The notes below the pieces were generated by a model that saw only the letters and a program-made list of their open reading frames with translations, searched no databases and was not told the origin of the DNA. Shown one piece after another: positions 40,977 to 49,396 of a stretch of DNA of 52,603 nt. Positions within the stretch are counted from its first letter, which is position 1, and each line of letters starts with the position of its first letter. The position numbers were made by a program, and so were the translations under genes. Source of the stretch: Syntrophaceae bacterium UBA6252 (lineage in GTDB: Bacteria; Desulfobacterota; Syntrophia; Syntrophales; UBA6807); assembly GCA_002441265.1 (NCBI GenBank), contig DJVQ01000009.1, forward strand, positions 11,385 through 63,987, read 5' to 3'.

Positions 40977-42428
40977 ATGAGACGAGATGCAGGCAATCCA
41001 TGGAAGGTTTCCGGCCGCGGCCGGATTCCCGTTGTTCTCGGGGTGTTGCTGCTCTTCCTGACGGGGATGTTCCTCCCGCCCGGCGGCGCGGCCGCCGGCG
41101 GCTGGCGGGAGACGGCCGCCATGGCGGACTCCCGGTTCTATCACACGGCCACCCTTCTCGGGGACGGCCGGGTCCTCGTGACGGGCGGGCAGCGGGACAC
41201 CGAGGAATATCCCGACTGCCTCGACGGCTGCGAAATCTACGATCCCTCCGGGGAGGCGTGGCTCCCGGCGGAAAAGCTGCCCGGTGTGCGCTCACTCCAC
41301 ACGGCCACCCTGCTTCGGGACGGGCGTGTCCTCGCGGCGGGAGGACAGGATCGGTTCGGTGAAATCCGCAGTTGCTGCATCTACGATCCCGCAGCGGGAA
41401 CGTGGACGGCGGCGGCGGATCTGAGAGATTACCGGATGGGTCACACGGCCACCCTTCTCGGGGACGGCCGGGTCCTCGTGGCGGGCGGTATCGTGAACGT
41501 GGGGAGCATCAAGGCAAGTGCGGAGATTTTCGACCCCCTTTCGGGAACCTGGAGCCCCGCCGGGGACATGAAGTGGCCCAGGGGCTGGCACACGGCGACG
41601 CTGCTGCCCGACGGAAGGGTCCTGGTCTTCGGCGGCTGGTCCGGCCGGGGTCCGCAGAACACTGCCGAGATCTTCGACCCCCTCTCGGGGACCTGGAGCG
41701 AGGCCTCCTTCCTGGAAGGCCGGCCGCTCTTCTGGCACACGGCGACCCTGCTGCCCGCCCACGGGGGCATGGTCCTCGTCGCGGGGGAGAACATGAGCGG
41801 CGGGGACTGGAAGGCGGTGCATGTGTACAGTGTCGCGGCCAATGCCTGGTTTCGCGATTTCTCCGCCATGATCGAGAAAAGGAGCGAACACACGGCGACG
41901 CTTCTTCCCGACGGGACGGTCCTCCTGGCGGGGGGCCATTCCATGGCGGGGTACGCCCAAAGCGAGCGTTTCAATCCCTCCACGTTGAAGTTCGTGGATG
42001 CGGGTCCCATGGCGGTCCGGTCGTCGGGGCACACGGCGACGCTTCTTCCCGGCGGGACGGTCCTCGTGGCGGGCGGAAAAAACAGATACGGATCCGGACC
42101 CCTGAGCCGGGCGGAAATCTACAGCCTCGAGGACCCGTTCCCGTTCCTGGAGGGCATCGAGCCGGCCCGGGCCGCGGCGGGGACCCCCGGGATCCGGATC
42201 ACCCTTTCGGGATCGGGGTTCACCCCGCGTTCCCGGGTCCTGTGGAACGGCCGGGAACGGGTGACGGCGTTCTCCGGTCCCGGGGAACTGAGCGCGGTCA
42301 TTCCCGCTGAGGATCTGGCCCGGCCGGGCGAGGCGGCGGTGACCGTTTTCACACCCCCTCCCGGCGGCGGGACCTCCAGGGAAAGTATCTTTTCGGTGAT
42401 GGGACACGGGAGAAGGGAAGCTCCCTGA
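40977..42428 (+). CDS. exported Kelch beta-propeller protein with IPT/TIG domain
   Basis: A secreted or surface protein of 483 aa. A signal peptide (about residues 16-42, ending GGAAAGG) precedes seven Kelch-like repeats of roughly 50 aa, each with HTATLLxDGRVLVxGG; they should form a beta-propeller. A C-terminal IPT/TIG immunoglobulin-like domain covers about 385-475 (IEPARAAAGTPGIRITLSGSGF). The ATG at 40977 has GAGGTGAAG; the longer reading from 40848 lacks a leader. Two 40-nt stretches are identical exactly 300 bp apart. Binding target unknown. Confidence 0.88.
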   Translation: MRRDAGNPWKVSGRGRIPVVLGVLLLFLTGMFLPPGGAAAGGWRETAAMADSRFYHTATLLGDGRVLVTGGQRDTEEYPDCLDGCEIYDPSGEAWLPAEKLPGVRSLHTATLLRDGRVLAAGGQDRFGEIRSCCIYDPAAGTWTAAADLRDYRMGHTATLLGDGRVLVAGGIVNVGSIKASAEIFDPLSGTWSPAGDMKWPRGWHTATLLPDGRVLVFGGWSGRGPQNTAEIFDPLSGTWSEASFLEGRPLFWHTATLLPAHGGMVLVAGENMSGGDWKAVHVYSVAANAWFRDFSAMIEKRSEHTATLLPDGTVLLAGGHSMAGYAQSERFNPSTLKFVDAGPMAVRSSGHTATLLPGGTVLVAGGKNRYGSGPLSRAEIYSLEDPFPFLEGIEPARAAAGTPGIRITLSGSGFTPRSRVLWNGRERVTAFSGPGELSAVIPAEDLARPGEAAVTVFTPPPGGGTSRESIFSVMGHGRREAP

Positions 42429-42440
42429 GAAACGAAACAA

Positions 42441-42475
42441 GGACCCCGCCGCGGCCCGTTGCCGCGGCGGGGTCC
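42441..42475. terminator. bidirectional terminator hairpin between convergent genes
   Basis: A perfect 15-bp stem GGACCCCGCCGCGGC / GCCGCGGCGGGGTCC with a 5-base loop (CCGTT) lies 12 bp after the Kelch stop and 62 bp after the fixB stop on the other strand. Neither side has a strong T-run, so it may act with Rho or as a 3'-end protector. Confidence 0.7.
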
Positions 42476-42537
42476 CCGCTTTGCAATCCGATTTTCGCCG
42501 TCCTTCCGGGGGAACGATCCCGGAAAGAAAGGTTTTT

Positions 42538-43497
42538 CTATTGCCCCCGGGCTTTCCTGATCTCCTGGATCAGGTTCGGGACGACCCCGTAGAGATCTCC
42601 GACGATTCCCAGGTCGGCGGTCTGGAAGATGGGGGCGTTTTCATCCTTGTTCACCGCCGCGATGACCTTGGCGTCCCGGATTCCCGTGATGTGCTGTACC
42701 TGGCCGGACACGCCCAGACCGATGTACAGTTCCGGCTTGACGGAAATGCCCGAAAGGCCGATGCACAGATCCTCGGGAAGCCAGTGGTATTCCTCCGAGA
42801 GGGGCCTGGTGCAGGCGATCTCCCCGCCCAGGGCCTCCGCGAGTTCCCTGGCGATCCGGAGATCCTCCTGCTTTTCGATGCCCCGTCCGGCGCACACGAT
42901 GATCCGCGCCTCCCGGAGATCCCGGACCGTCCGTTCCCGCTTTTTCCGCTCCACGACCCTGACGGGGGACGGAGGGGGACCGGGGAGCTCCCGGACCGTT
43001 CCGGTCCGGCCTTCTTTCTCCGGTGCGGGGGCGAACGTCCGGGGGGGGATCGTCGCCATGGCGGGCGCCGTTCGGAAGACGACTTTCTGCACGGCCATCC
43101 CGCCGTAAGCGAGCCGTTCCATTTCAAAGGTTTTCCTTTCGCCGTTCCATCGGACGGCGACGGCGTCGCTGCAAAGACCGGTTCCCAGCCCGGCGGCGAC
43201 CCGGGCGGCCATTTCCCTGCCCCGGACGGTGGCGGGAAGGAGAATGAGCCCGGGCTGAGACGTTTTCGCTTCGCCCGTGATCACGGGGATGAGGGCTTCC
43301 GGCGGTACATCTTCCGGGAGTTCGGGGAGAACGAGGATTTCATCCGCCCCGAGGGCGAAATATTCTTCCGCCCGGGACCGGTCCTTCCACAGAAGAACGG
43401 AGATCTTTTCCCCGGTCGCGGCGGCAAGTTCCCCGCCCGCCGTGAGAAGTTCGCCCGTCAGTTCCCGGTTTTCTCCGAGGATCCATATTCCAGCCAT
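42538..43497 (-). CDS. fixB: electron transfer flavoprotein alpha subunit, FixB type
   Basis: Alpha subunit of an electron-transfer flavoprotein, 319 aa. The C-terminal FAD domain is clear: VCAGRGIEKQEDL, GLSGISVKPELYIGLGVSG, QHITGIRDAKVIAAVNKDENAPIF and ADLGIVGDL in parts. It pairs with FixA encoded 13 bp upstream. With FixC and FixX in the same operon it likely belongs to the FixABCX class, which can split electrons between ferredoxin and quinone. AAGGAG precedes the ATG. Confidence 0.92.
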   Translation of the reverse strand: MAGIWILGENRELTGELLTAGGELAAATGEKISVLLWKDRSRAEEYFALGADEILVLPELPEDVPPEALIPVITGEAKTSQPGLILLPATVRGREMAARVAAGLGTGLCSDAVAVRWNGERKTFEMERLAYGGMAVQKVVFRTAPAMATIPPRTFAPAPEKEGRTGTVRELPGPPPSPVRVVERKKRERTVRDLREARIIVCAGRGIEKQEDLRIARELAEALGGEIACTRPLSEEYHWLPEDLCIGLSGISVKPELYIGLGVSGQVQHITGIRDAKVIAAVNKDENAPIFQTADLGIVGDLYGVVPNLIQEIRKARGQ

Positions 43498-43510
43498 GAT
43501 GTCTCTCTCC

Positions 43511-44275
43511 TTATTTCAGAACGCCCTTCTGGAGAAGGGTGTCGACGAAGGCCTTCACGTCCCCGGGGTCTTCCGTGAACCGGGTGCCGCTCCGTTTGAG
43601 GCTCGTTCCCTTCATGGAAACGGTCTCGAGGAAGGGAGAGGAAATGTCCGGGAGGTCCTCTTTCCGGACGGGGACCACCTCCTTCTTCGAGGCCATGAGG
43701 GTGTCGCGGACGCTGGGGATCCTTGGCGTGTTGATGTCCGGAAGGACCGTGACCAGGACCGGCATGGGGGCGGTGCAGACTTCCTGTCCCTCGTCCGTGC
43801 GCCTTTCGGCGACGACGCGGTCCCCCTCCACGGTGAGTTTCTGGACGAAGGAAAGACACGGGATCCCGAGCAACTCGGCCAGCCGCGGGCCGACCTGCCG
43901 GGCGTACAGGTCGCTCGATCCCTCTCCGCACAGAATCAGGTCGTAGGGGATCCGGCTTTGAATGACGGCGGCGAGAATCCTGGCGGTCTGGGAAGGTTCG
44001 AGGTCCCGGAAGGAAGGGTCCTGGATGAAAAAGGCCTTTTCCGCTCCCCGTGAGAGGGCGTCCTTGACGCCTTTCGTGGCCTCGGGAACGCCGACGGTGA
44101 CGGCGGCCACGGAGCCGCCCGCCTGTTCCCGGATCCGGGCCGCTTCCTCGAGGGCGTTCTTGTCGTAATCGCTGATCTTGTAGTCCACCGCGTTCATGTC
44201 CAGGTCGCCGGAGGCCCCGACGCGGATATAGGCCTCGTCAACGACCCACTTGAAGCAGGCGATCATTTGCGGCAT
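43511..44275 (-). CDS. fixA: electron transfer flavoprotein beta subunit, FixA type
   Basis: Beta subunit, 254 aa. It resembles the E. coli FixA type rather than mitochondrial EtfB: ACFKWVVDEAYIRV, YKISDYDKNALEEAARI, VKDALSRGAEKA and DLILCGEGSSDLYARQVGP. The ATG at 44275 has an AAAGGA site. It is separated from the dehydrogenase gene by a long hairpin (44310-44358). Expected to hold the flavin that interacts with NADH in bifurcating Fix systems; direction of flow is not known here. Confidence 0.92.
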   Translation of the reverse strand: MPQMIACFKWVVDEAYIRVGASGDLDMNAVDYKISDYDKNALEEAARIREQAGGSVAAVTVGVPEATKGVKDALSRGAEKAFFIQDPSFRDLEPSQTARILAAVIQSRIPYDLILCGEGSSDLYARQVGPRLAELLGIPCLSFVQKLTVEGDRVVAERRTDEGQEVCTAPMPVLVTVLPDINTPRIPSVRDTLMASKKEVVPVRKEDLPDISSPFLETVSMKGTSLKRSGTRFTEDPGDVKAFVDTLLQKGVLK

Positions 44276-44309
44276 GTGGGTTTTCCTTTCTGTCGTGATG
44301 ATGCGGAAA

Positions 44310-44358
44310 CCTGTGGGGGGACCGGGCGGCGCTGACCGCCGCCCTATCCCCCCACAGG
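44310..44358. promoter_or_regulatory. long intercistronic stem-loop between acd and fixA
   Basis: CCTGTGGGGGG at 44310-44320 pairs perfectly with CCCCCCACAGG at 44348-44358; inside, GGGCGGC pairs with GCCGCCC. No T-run follows on the minus strand, so it is unlikely to be a simple terminator. It could stabilise the upstream acd message or set the acd to fixAB ratio. Confidence 0.6.
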
Positions 44359-44374
44359 AAGGAATCCGCCGTCC

Positions 44375-45514
44375 TTACCGCAGAACGTTCCCCGAAATGA
44401 CCATTCGCTGGGCTTCCGAGGTTCCCTCGTAGATTTCCGTGATCTTCGCGTCCCGCATGAGACGCTCCACCTTGGCGCCCTTCACGTAGCCGTATCCGCC
44501 GTGGATCTGGACGGCCTTGATGGTGTGCCGCATGGCCGCCTCGGAGGTGAAGAGCTTCGCCATGGAGGCTTCCTTGCTGAACGGTTTTCCCTGGTCCTTC
44601 ATCCAGGCCGCGTGATAGGTCAGGAACCGCGCCGCCTGAAGGTCGGTGGCCATGTCGGCGATCATCCAGGCGATGGCCTGCTGCCTGGAGATGGGCTGGC
44701 CGAACTGCACCCGCTCCTTGGAATACCGGATGGACTCGTCCAGGGCCGCCTGGAGGATGCCCGTTGACTGGGCGGCGATTCCCGTCCTCCCGTGGTCGAA
44801 GCCCGTCATGGCCATGAGGAGTCCCGCCCCCTCTTTTCCGAGCAGATTTTCCTGGGGGATGCGGCAGTTCCGGAAGACCATCTCCGAGGTCTGGGAGGAG
44901 CGGAGCCCCATCTTCTTGAAGTGGGTTCCCACCTCCATTCCCGGGGTCCCCCGGGGGACGATGAAGGCGCTCATGCCTTTCCTGCCCGCCGCCTTGTCCG
45001 TCCACGCGAAGACGAAGTAGGTGTCCCCGGTGGGACCGTTGGACGTGAAGGTCTTGGTTCCGTTCAGGACGTAGTCGTTGCCGTCCTTGACCGCCGTGGT
45101 GGTGGCGGCCATGACGTCCGTGCCCGCGCCGGGTTCGGTGAGGACGAACGCTCCCAGCTTCTCCCCCCGGGCCATGGGGGCGAGGAATTTCTTTTTCTGG
45201 TCTTCCGTTCCGAAGAGCAGAACGAGCATGCAGGCGATCCCTACGTGGATGGACACGGTGAATCCCGTGGACGCGCAGGACCGGGCCAGTTCGTCCACCG
45301 CGACGATATGGGTCAGGTAGTCCGATCCCGATCCCCCGTATTCGACGGGAACGGGGATCCCCATCCAGCCTCCCTCCGCCAGTTTCTTGAAAAGTTCCTC
45401 CGGGTGGCGGCTGGTTTCGTCGATTTCAACGGCGATGGGATCCACGTGCTTCTCCGTGAATTCCCTCATGTTTTTTCGGATCAATTCCTGTTCTTCCGTC
45501 AACTTGAAATCCAT
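44375..45514 (-). CDS. acyl-CoA dehydrogenase (short-chain/CaiA-like)
   Basis: FAD enzyme that oxidises acyl-CoA to enoyl-CoA or works in reverse as an enoyl-CoA reductase. It is 379 aa with family motifs AFVLTEPGAGTDV, the C-terminal QIHGGYGYVKGAKVERLMRDAKI and catalytic Glu in IYEGTSEAQRMVI. The ATG at 45514 has GGAAGGAGGG at 7-base spacing. Lying between fixCX and fixAB, it is the probable electron partner of the FixABCX complex, like CaiA in E. coli. Chain length and direction are not determined. Confidence 0.92.
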   Translation of the reverse strand: MDFKLTEEQELIRKNMREFTEKHVDPIAVEIDETSRHPEELFKKLAEGGWMGIPVPVEYGGSGSDYLTHIVAVDELARSCASTGFTVSIHVGIACMLVLLFGTEDQKKKFLAPMARGEKLGAFVLTEPGAGTDVMAATTTAVKDGNDYVLNGTKTFTSNGPTGDTYFVFAWTDKAAGRKGMSAFIVPRGTPGMEVGTHFKKMGLRSSQTSEMVFRNCRIPQENLLGKEGAGLLMAMTGFDHGRTGIAAQSTGILQAALDESIRYSKERVQFGQPISRQQAIAWMIADMATDLQAARFLTYHAAWMKDQGKPFSKEASMAKLFTSEAAMRHTIKAVQIHGGYGYVKGAKVERLMRDAKITEIYEGTSEAQRMVISGNVLR

Positions 45515-45563
45515 AAAAAACCCTCCTTCCTGTCTGATCGTGTTCGATCGGATTTGGGGGACT

Positions 45564-45848
45564 TCAACCGAAGCGGAACTGAACGCCCGTTCCTCCTTCG
45601 GGATAGTTCCAGTCAAGGACCTCCGTTCCGCAGGCGATCCTGCACGTGCCGCATTCGAGGCAGCCGTCGATGCTCAGGGTGACCGCCCCGTTCCCGTCTT
45701 CGCTGTAAAGTCCCGCGGGACAGGCGAGAACGGCTTTTTTGAGCCGGGGATCCCGTTCCATGCCGGGCCGGATCAGGATGTGGGGTTCCCGGGCGGGCTT
45801 GAATACGTCCAGCCCGAGCTTCGCCTTGAGTGTTCCGTCCTGGCTCAT
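45564..45848 (-). CDS. fixX: ferredoxin-like protein FixX
   Basis: Small iron-sulfur protein, 94 aa, with Cys43 (ACPAGLY) and a CxxCxxCxxxC set at Cys63, 66, 69 and 73, as in FixX, holding one [4Fe-4S] cluster. It overlaps fixC by 4 bp (ATGA). With FixC it is equivalent to the ETF:quinone oxidoreductase and passes electrons between FixAB and the quinone pool. Confidence 0.93.
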   Translation of the reverse strand: MSQDGTLKAKLGLDVFKPAREPHILIRPGMERDPRLKKAVLACPAGLYSEDGNGAVTLSIDGCLECGTCRIACGTEVLDWNYPEGGTGVQFRFG

Positions 45849-47131
45849 AGTTTCCTCGCTTTTTTCAGATCCCCCAGAAGCGCCAGCAGCTCGGGGAAGG
45901 ACAGATGCTTCCGGAGGGTCGGGAAAAGCCTTTTTTTCGGGCCCGCGGGAACGTCGTACAGATCATGGAACATGGCCCCCAGCCATTCCGGATAATGCCG
46001 GAAGAACCGGGGATTTTCCAGGATCCGGGGCGCTTCCCGGAAGCTTTCGAAATCCTGGAGGACGAAACTGCCTTTCAGCAGCGTTTCGTATCGGGAAAGC
46101 CTCTCCCTGGAATAATTTCCCGCCGCTCTTGCGTCCAGGATGGTTTTCGCCGCGAAGACCCCCGAGGCCATGGCGTATTCCATGCCCCGGACGGTGAGGC
46201 CCAGGTTCAGGGCGAATCCCGCCGCATCCCCCGCGACGAGGATGCCGTCACCGCAAAGGGGGCCGATCCCCCCGTGTCCTCCCTCGGGGATGACGTGGGC
46301 CGAATACTCCACCGTTTCCCCGTCACGGACGAGGGGGGCGATCTCCGGCCGCTTCTTGAAATCGTCCAAAAAGTCGGGCGCGGCCAGGGCGGGCTCCTTC
46401 TCCACGAGGTCCCTGATCCCGACAACGACGCCGAGGCTCAGACTCTCCCGGTTCGTGTAGAGGAATCCGCCGCCGAATTTCCCCCGGGTGGCCTCTCCGA
46501 CGAAAAGATGGGCCGCTCCTGCGCCCTTTTCGAGATTGAACCGGTCCTCGATTTTTTCCGGGGGAAGCGAGATGACTTCCTTGATACCCACGGCATGGTC
46601 CCGGGAACCTCCGGGGCCGCGGAGCCCCGCTTTTTCTGAAAGAAGGGACAGGACCCCGTCGCAGGCGACGACCACATCCGCGTGCAGGGGATCGCCCCCC
46701 GCGACGACCCCGGCGATTCTCCCGCCTTCCCGGATGACGTCGTCCACCCGCGTTTTCGGAAGGATCATCGCTCCCGCGTTTTCCGCCTCCTCGGCGAACC
46801 AGCGGTCGAAACGGGACCGGAGGATGCTGAAACTCGGCCGGGGATCCCTGGAGTATTCCAGGTCCCCGTAATGGAACGTGATGTGCCTTTCCCCGGCCAT
46901 GAGCGTCGCTCCCTCGCGGACGATGGGCCGCTCGAGGGGCGCCTTTTCCAGGAGCCCGGGGAAATATTCAAGGATCGGGCGGGTGTAAAGTCTTCCGCCG
47001 GTGACATTTTTCGCTCCCGGGTAATCCCCCCGTTCGAGCAGAACGACTTCGACGCCGCTTTTCGCCAGCGTCCATGCCGCGCTCAGTCCCGAGAGACCGC
47101 CTCCCACGATGATGACTTCGAATTTCTCCAT
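45845..47131 (-). CDS. fixC: FixC flavoprotein (ETF-quinone oxidoreductase type)
   Basis: FAD-dependent oxidoreductase of 428 aa. The dinucleotide fold VIIVGGGLSGLSAAWTLA starts at residue ~5; later motifs are DVVVACDGVLSLLSEKAGL and GDGILVAGDAAGFALNLG. It opens the operon fixC-fixX-acd-fixA-fixB. The ATG at 47131 is used; GGAAGGA lies 13 bases upstream and a TTG at 47170 is an alternative. A TATACT hexamer at 47155-47160 (minus) might be a -10 but has no good -35. Confidence 0.92.
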   Translation of the reverse strand: MEKFEVIIVGGGLSGLSAAWTLAKSGVEVVLLERGDYPGAKNVTGGRLYTRPILEYFPGLLEKAPLERPIVREGATLMAGERHITFHYGDLEYSRDPRPSFSILRSRFDRWFAEEAENAGAMILPKTRVDDVIREGGRIAGVVAGGDPLHADVVVACDGVLSLLSEKAGLRGPGGSRDHAVGIKEVISLPPEKIEDRFNLEKGAGAAHLFVGEATRGKFGGGFLYTNRESLSLGVVVGIRDLVEKEPALAAPDFLDDFKKRPEIAPLVRDGETVEYSAHVIPEGGHGGIGPLCGDGILVAGDAAGFALNLGLTVRGMEYAMASGVFAAKTILDARAAGNYSRERLSRYETLLKGSFVLQDFESFREAPRILENPRFFRHYPEWLGAMFHDLYDVPAGPKKRLFPTLRKHLSFPELLALLGDLKKARKL

Positions 47132-47230
47132 TCGGCCGCACGTTATCCTTCCAGAGTATACAGATGGCAAAAATACCGCTTTTTGTGATTCAGTGCAACC
47201 GGAAACCGGGTTAAACGACCACGGCGGCGG

Positions 47231-47262
47231 GAAAAAAAACGCCGGCCCCGGGGGCCGGCGTT
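47231..47262 (-). terminator. intrinsic terminator of the OFA transporter gene
   Basis: On the minus strand AACGCCGGCCCC / GGGGCCGGCGTT forms a 12-bp stem followed by eight Ts, 30 bases after the stop of the MFS gene. It separates that gene from the fixC operon. The rest of 47132-47291 holds the fixC leader. Confidence 0.9.
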
Positions 47263-47291
47263 GTCAGGAACGCTGCTGCGGAAGGATCGGG

Positions 47292-48527
47292 TTACTTTCT
47301 GACCGGCTTCATGAGCATGATCGCGATGATGATTCCCGCGATCGCCAGACCTGCCGTGGGATAGAAAGCGACCTTGTAGGAGCCGAAGGCGTCCTTCGCC
47401 TGTCCGGCGATGATGCCGCCCAGAATGGCGCCGATGCCGTACGCGAAGTAAACGAGCCCGTAGTTTTTCGCGTAGTTCCTGACGCCGAAGAAAATGGTCG
47501 TCGCCGTCGGGGCGATGGCCAGCCAGCCGCCGAGGCAGAGCCAGAAGCCGACGAAGCAGATCACGTAGAGCATGAGGCTGCCTTCCCCGGCGGTGAGCAT
47601 CCCCAGGGAGCACAGGAGAATGATGACGAATGAAATGACTGCCGCCATCTTGGGGGAGAGCTTGTCCGTCAGAACGCCGAAGATCGGCCTTCCCAGGCCG
47701 TTGAAGATGGCGAAGACGCCGACCAGCGTGGCCGCCGTGGCGGATTCGATACGGATGATTTCCTGTCCCACGGGGGCGGAGATCCCGATGGCCATGAGGC
47801 CGGCGAGACAGCCGATGATGTAGCACAGGAACAGGCCGACAAAGGCCGGGGTTTTCACCATCTGCCCGAGGGCGAGGTCAACCGAACCGGTTCCGGCGGC
47901 CGCGACGGGCGTCCAACCGGCGGGCTTCCAACCCTCCTGGGGGAAGCGGAAGGGAATGAAGCACAAAAGCATGATGACGAGGAACGCCGCGCCCATGTAA
48001 AAGAATGTCGGCATGGGTCCGACGGTCTTGATCAGGGCCGAGGCCACGTTCGCCGAGATGAAGGGGGATCCTCCGAAACCCGCCAGGGTCAGGCCGAGGG
48101 CCAGACCGCGCTTGTCGGGGAACCAGCGGCCGACGACCGCCAGGGGAACGCCGTAGGCGAGACCCACGCCGCCGCCCCCGATCACGCCGTAGGTGACGGA
48201 GAGCATGTTGATGCTGCCGGCCTGGCTGGCCAGCATCCACCCGGCGCCGACGATGGCGCCGCCGATCATGCCGAGCAGCTTCGGTCCCAGCTTCGCCATG
48301 ACCTGTCCGCCGAAGAACATGAGTGTCGCGAAGAATGCGAGGAAAAGCATGAAGGGAAGTCCCGCTTCAGTCGCCGTCGCGTTCAGCAGTTTCTGGACCG
48401 GTGTCCTGAAAACGCTGTACGCGTAGACGCTTCCGAGACAGATGTTGATGATGAAACCCAGTACGATGAATAACCACCGCCCCTGTTCGGCGGGCATGCC
48501 AAAAAGCCTGTCGTCGTTCATACCCAT
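47292..48527 (-). CDS. OFA-family MFS transporter (oxalate/formate antiporter-like)
   Basis: Twelve-helix major facilitator of 411 aa. OFA-type motifs are NICLGSVYAYSVFRTPVQ, GGQVMAKLGPKLLGMIGG, GGGGVGLAYGVPLAVVGRWFPDKRG in parts and GRPIFGVLTDKLSPK. It probably exchanges or imports a mono- or dicarboxylate. Start chosen at ATG 48527 behind an AGGGGG site (ATG 48521 also fits); the extension to 48605 would translate through a perfect hairpin. Next to a SatP-like acetate transporter. Confidence 0.85.
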   Translation of the reverse strand: MGMNDDRLFGMPAEQGRWLFIVLGFIINICLGSVYAYSVFRTPVQKLLNATATEAGLPFMLFLAFFATLMFFGGQVMAKLGPKLLGMIGGAIVGAGWMLASQAGSINMLSVTYGVIGGGGVGLAYGVPLAVVGRWFPDKRGLALGLTLAGFGGSPFISANVASALIKTVGPMPTFFYMGAAFLVIMLLCFIPFRFPQEGWKPAGWTPVAAAGTGSVDLALGQMVKTPAFVGLFLCYIIGCLAGLMAIGISAPVGQEIIRIESATAATLVGVFAIFNGLGRPIFGVLTDKLSPKMAAVISFVIILLCSLGMLTAGEGSLMLYVICFVGFWLCLGGWLAIAPTATTIFFGVRNYAKNYGLVYFAYGIGAILGGIIAGQAKDAFGSYKVAFYPTAGLAIAGIIIAIMLMKPVRK

Positions 48528-48570
48528 GGCCCCCTGTGAAAATTTGGATATTTGGATGAATCCGGATGCA

Positions 48571-48599
48571 ACGATCGCCGCTTGAAAAGCGGCGATCGT
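48571..48599. promoter_or_regulatory. perfect hairpin in the MFS gene leader
   Basis: ACGATCGCCGCTT and AAGCGGCGATCGT form a 13-bp perfect stem with a 3-base loop, 44 bases before the MFS start. It has no T-run on either strand. It may be an operator, an attenuator element or an mRNA-stabilising hairpin between the satP-like and MFS genes. The remaining 48600-48744 shows only an 8-T tract on the plus strand and a weak GACCC/GGGTC hairpin. Confidence 0.5.
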
Positions 48600-48744
48600 C
48601 GACACCCTGTAACGCTTGAATTGTAAAAGATCACCCCGCGGCGGGATTGTTCCGCGTCGTTCCCTTTTTTTTACTTTCCGTCGTGTAAAAATTGCGCCTC
48701 GGACCCTTGTTGCCGGGTCTGAAAGGCATCGATGAACTCAGTGG

Positions 48745-49308
48745 TTACTTCGCCCCCAGTGGAAGCACCACCTTGCCGTACATCTCGTTGAGCACCTGCG
48801 CCATGGCGCCGTAAATCGCCGAGAGGCCGCAGAGAATGCCCTCATAGCCGGTAAGAACCGCCCAGGTGCCTTTCCACCCGAAACCGTCGCGGGCGGCCAG
48901 CATCCAGAACAGGATCGTCAGGGTGAGAAAAATGAACTGGAGACAGCGGTTGGCCTTCCATGTCCCGATCCACATGAAAAAAGTGAACAGGCCCCACATG
49001 AACAGATAGGCGGTCATGAAGGCCTCGCTGTTCGCCTGGATGCCCAGTTTTCCGTTGAAATATACCAGGAACACCAGTGTAAGCCAGAAAAGACCGTATG
49101 AAGTAAATGCCGTGGTGCCGAAAGTGTTGCCCTTTTTGAACTCCATGATCCCCGCGATGATCTGGGCCACGCCGCCGTAAAAGATGCCCATGGCCAGGAT
49201 CCCGGCGCCCAGCTCAAAAATCCCGGCATTGTGCAGGTTCAAGAGAACGGTTGTCATCCCGAAGCCCATAAGGCCAAGGGGTGCAGGATTCGCCAAATTG
49301 TCGGACAT
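48745..49308 (-). CDS. satP: acetate/succinate transporter, GPR1/FUN34/YaaH (SatP) family
   Basis: Six-helix membrane protein of 187 aa. The family signature NPAPLGL is at residues 7-13, followed by LNLHNAGIFELGAGILAMGIFYGGVAQIIAGIMEF in parts. SatP homologues move acetate and succinate with protons. GGGAGGAAC lies 10 bases before the ATG. A promoter with perfect -35 lies upstream at 49397-49425. In a fatty-acid oxidising or fermenting anaerobe it may export acetate. Confidence 0.9.
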   Translation of the reverse strand: MSDNLANPAPLGLMGFGMTTVLLNLHNAGIFELGAGILAMGIFYGGVAQIIAGIMEFKKGNTFGTTAFTSYGLFWLTLVFLVYFNGKLGIQANSEAFMTAYLFMWGLFTFFMWIGTWKANRCLQFIFLTLTILFWMLAARDGFGWKGTWAVLTGYEGILCGLSAIYGAMAQVLNEMYGKVVLPLGAK

Positions 49309-49365
49309 GATTACGTTCCTCCCTCTTTTCTTTTATCTGAAATCCCGTTTTCGGGTCATCCGCTT

Positions 49366-49394
49366 CCCCTGTATATTTTGAGGATAATCAGGGG
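49366..49394. promoter_or_regulatory. inverted repeat at the satP transcription start
   Basis: CCCCTG at 49366-49371 and CAGGGG at 49389-49394 flank an AT-rich centre and lie just downstream of the predicted -10 (49397-49402, minus). This could be a repressor operator spanning the start of transcription. Confidence 0.35.
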
Positions 49395-49396
49395 GG

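Noticed and set aside
40977..42428. Kelch repeats as a CRISPR array or tandem-repeat element
   Set aside because: Repeats are coding, in frame, about 50 codons apart and with variable intervening sequence that follows the propeller fold.
47292..48605. Longer start of the MFS transporter at 48605
   Set aside because: It would translate through a perfect 13-bp hairpin and adds a non-family N-terminus; the ATG at 48527 has an AGGGGG ribosome site.
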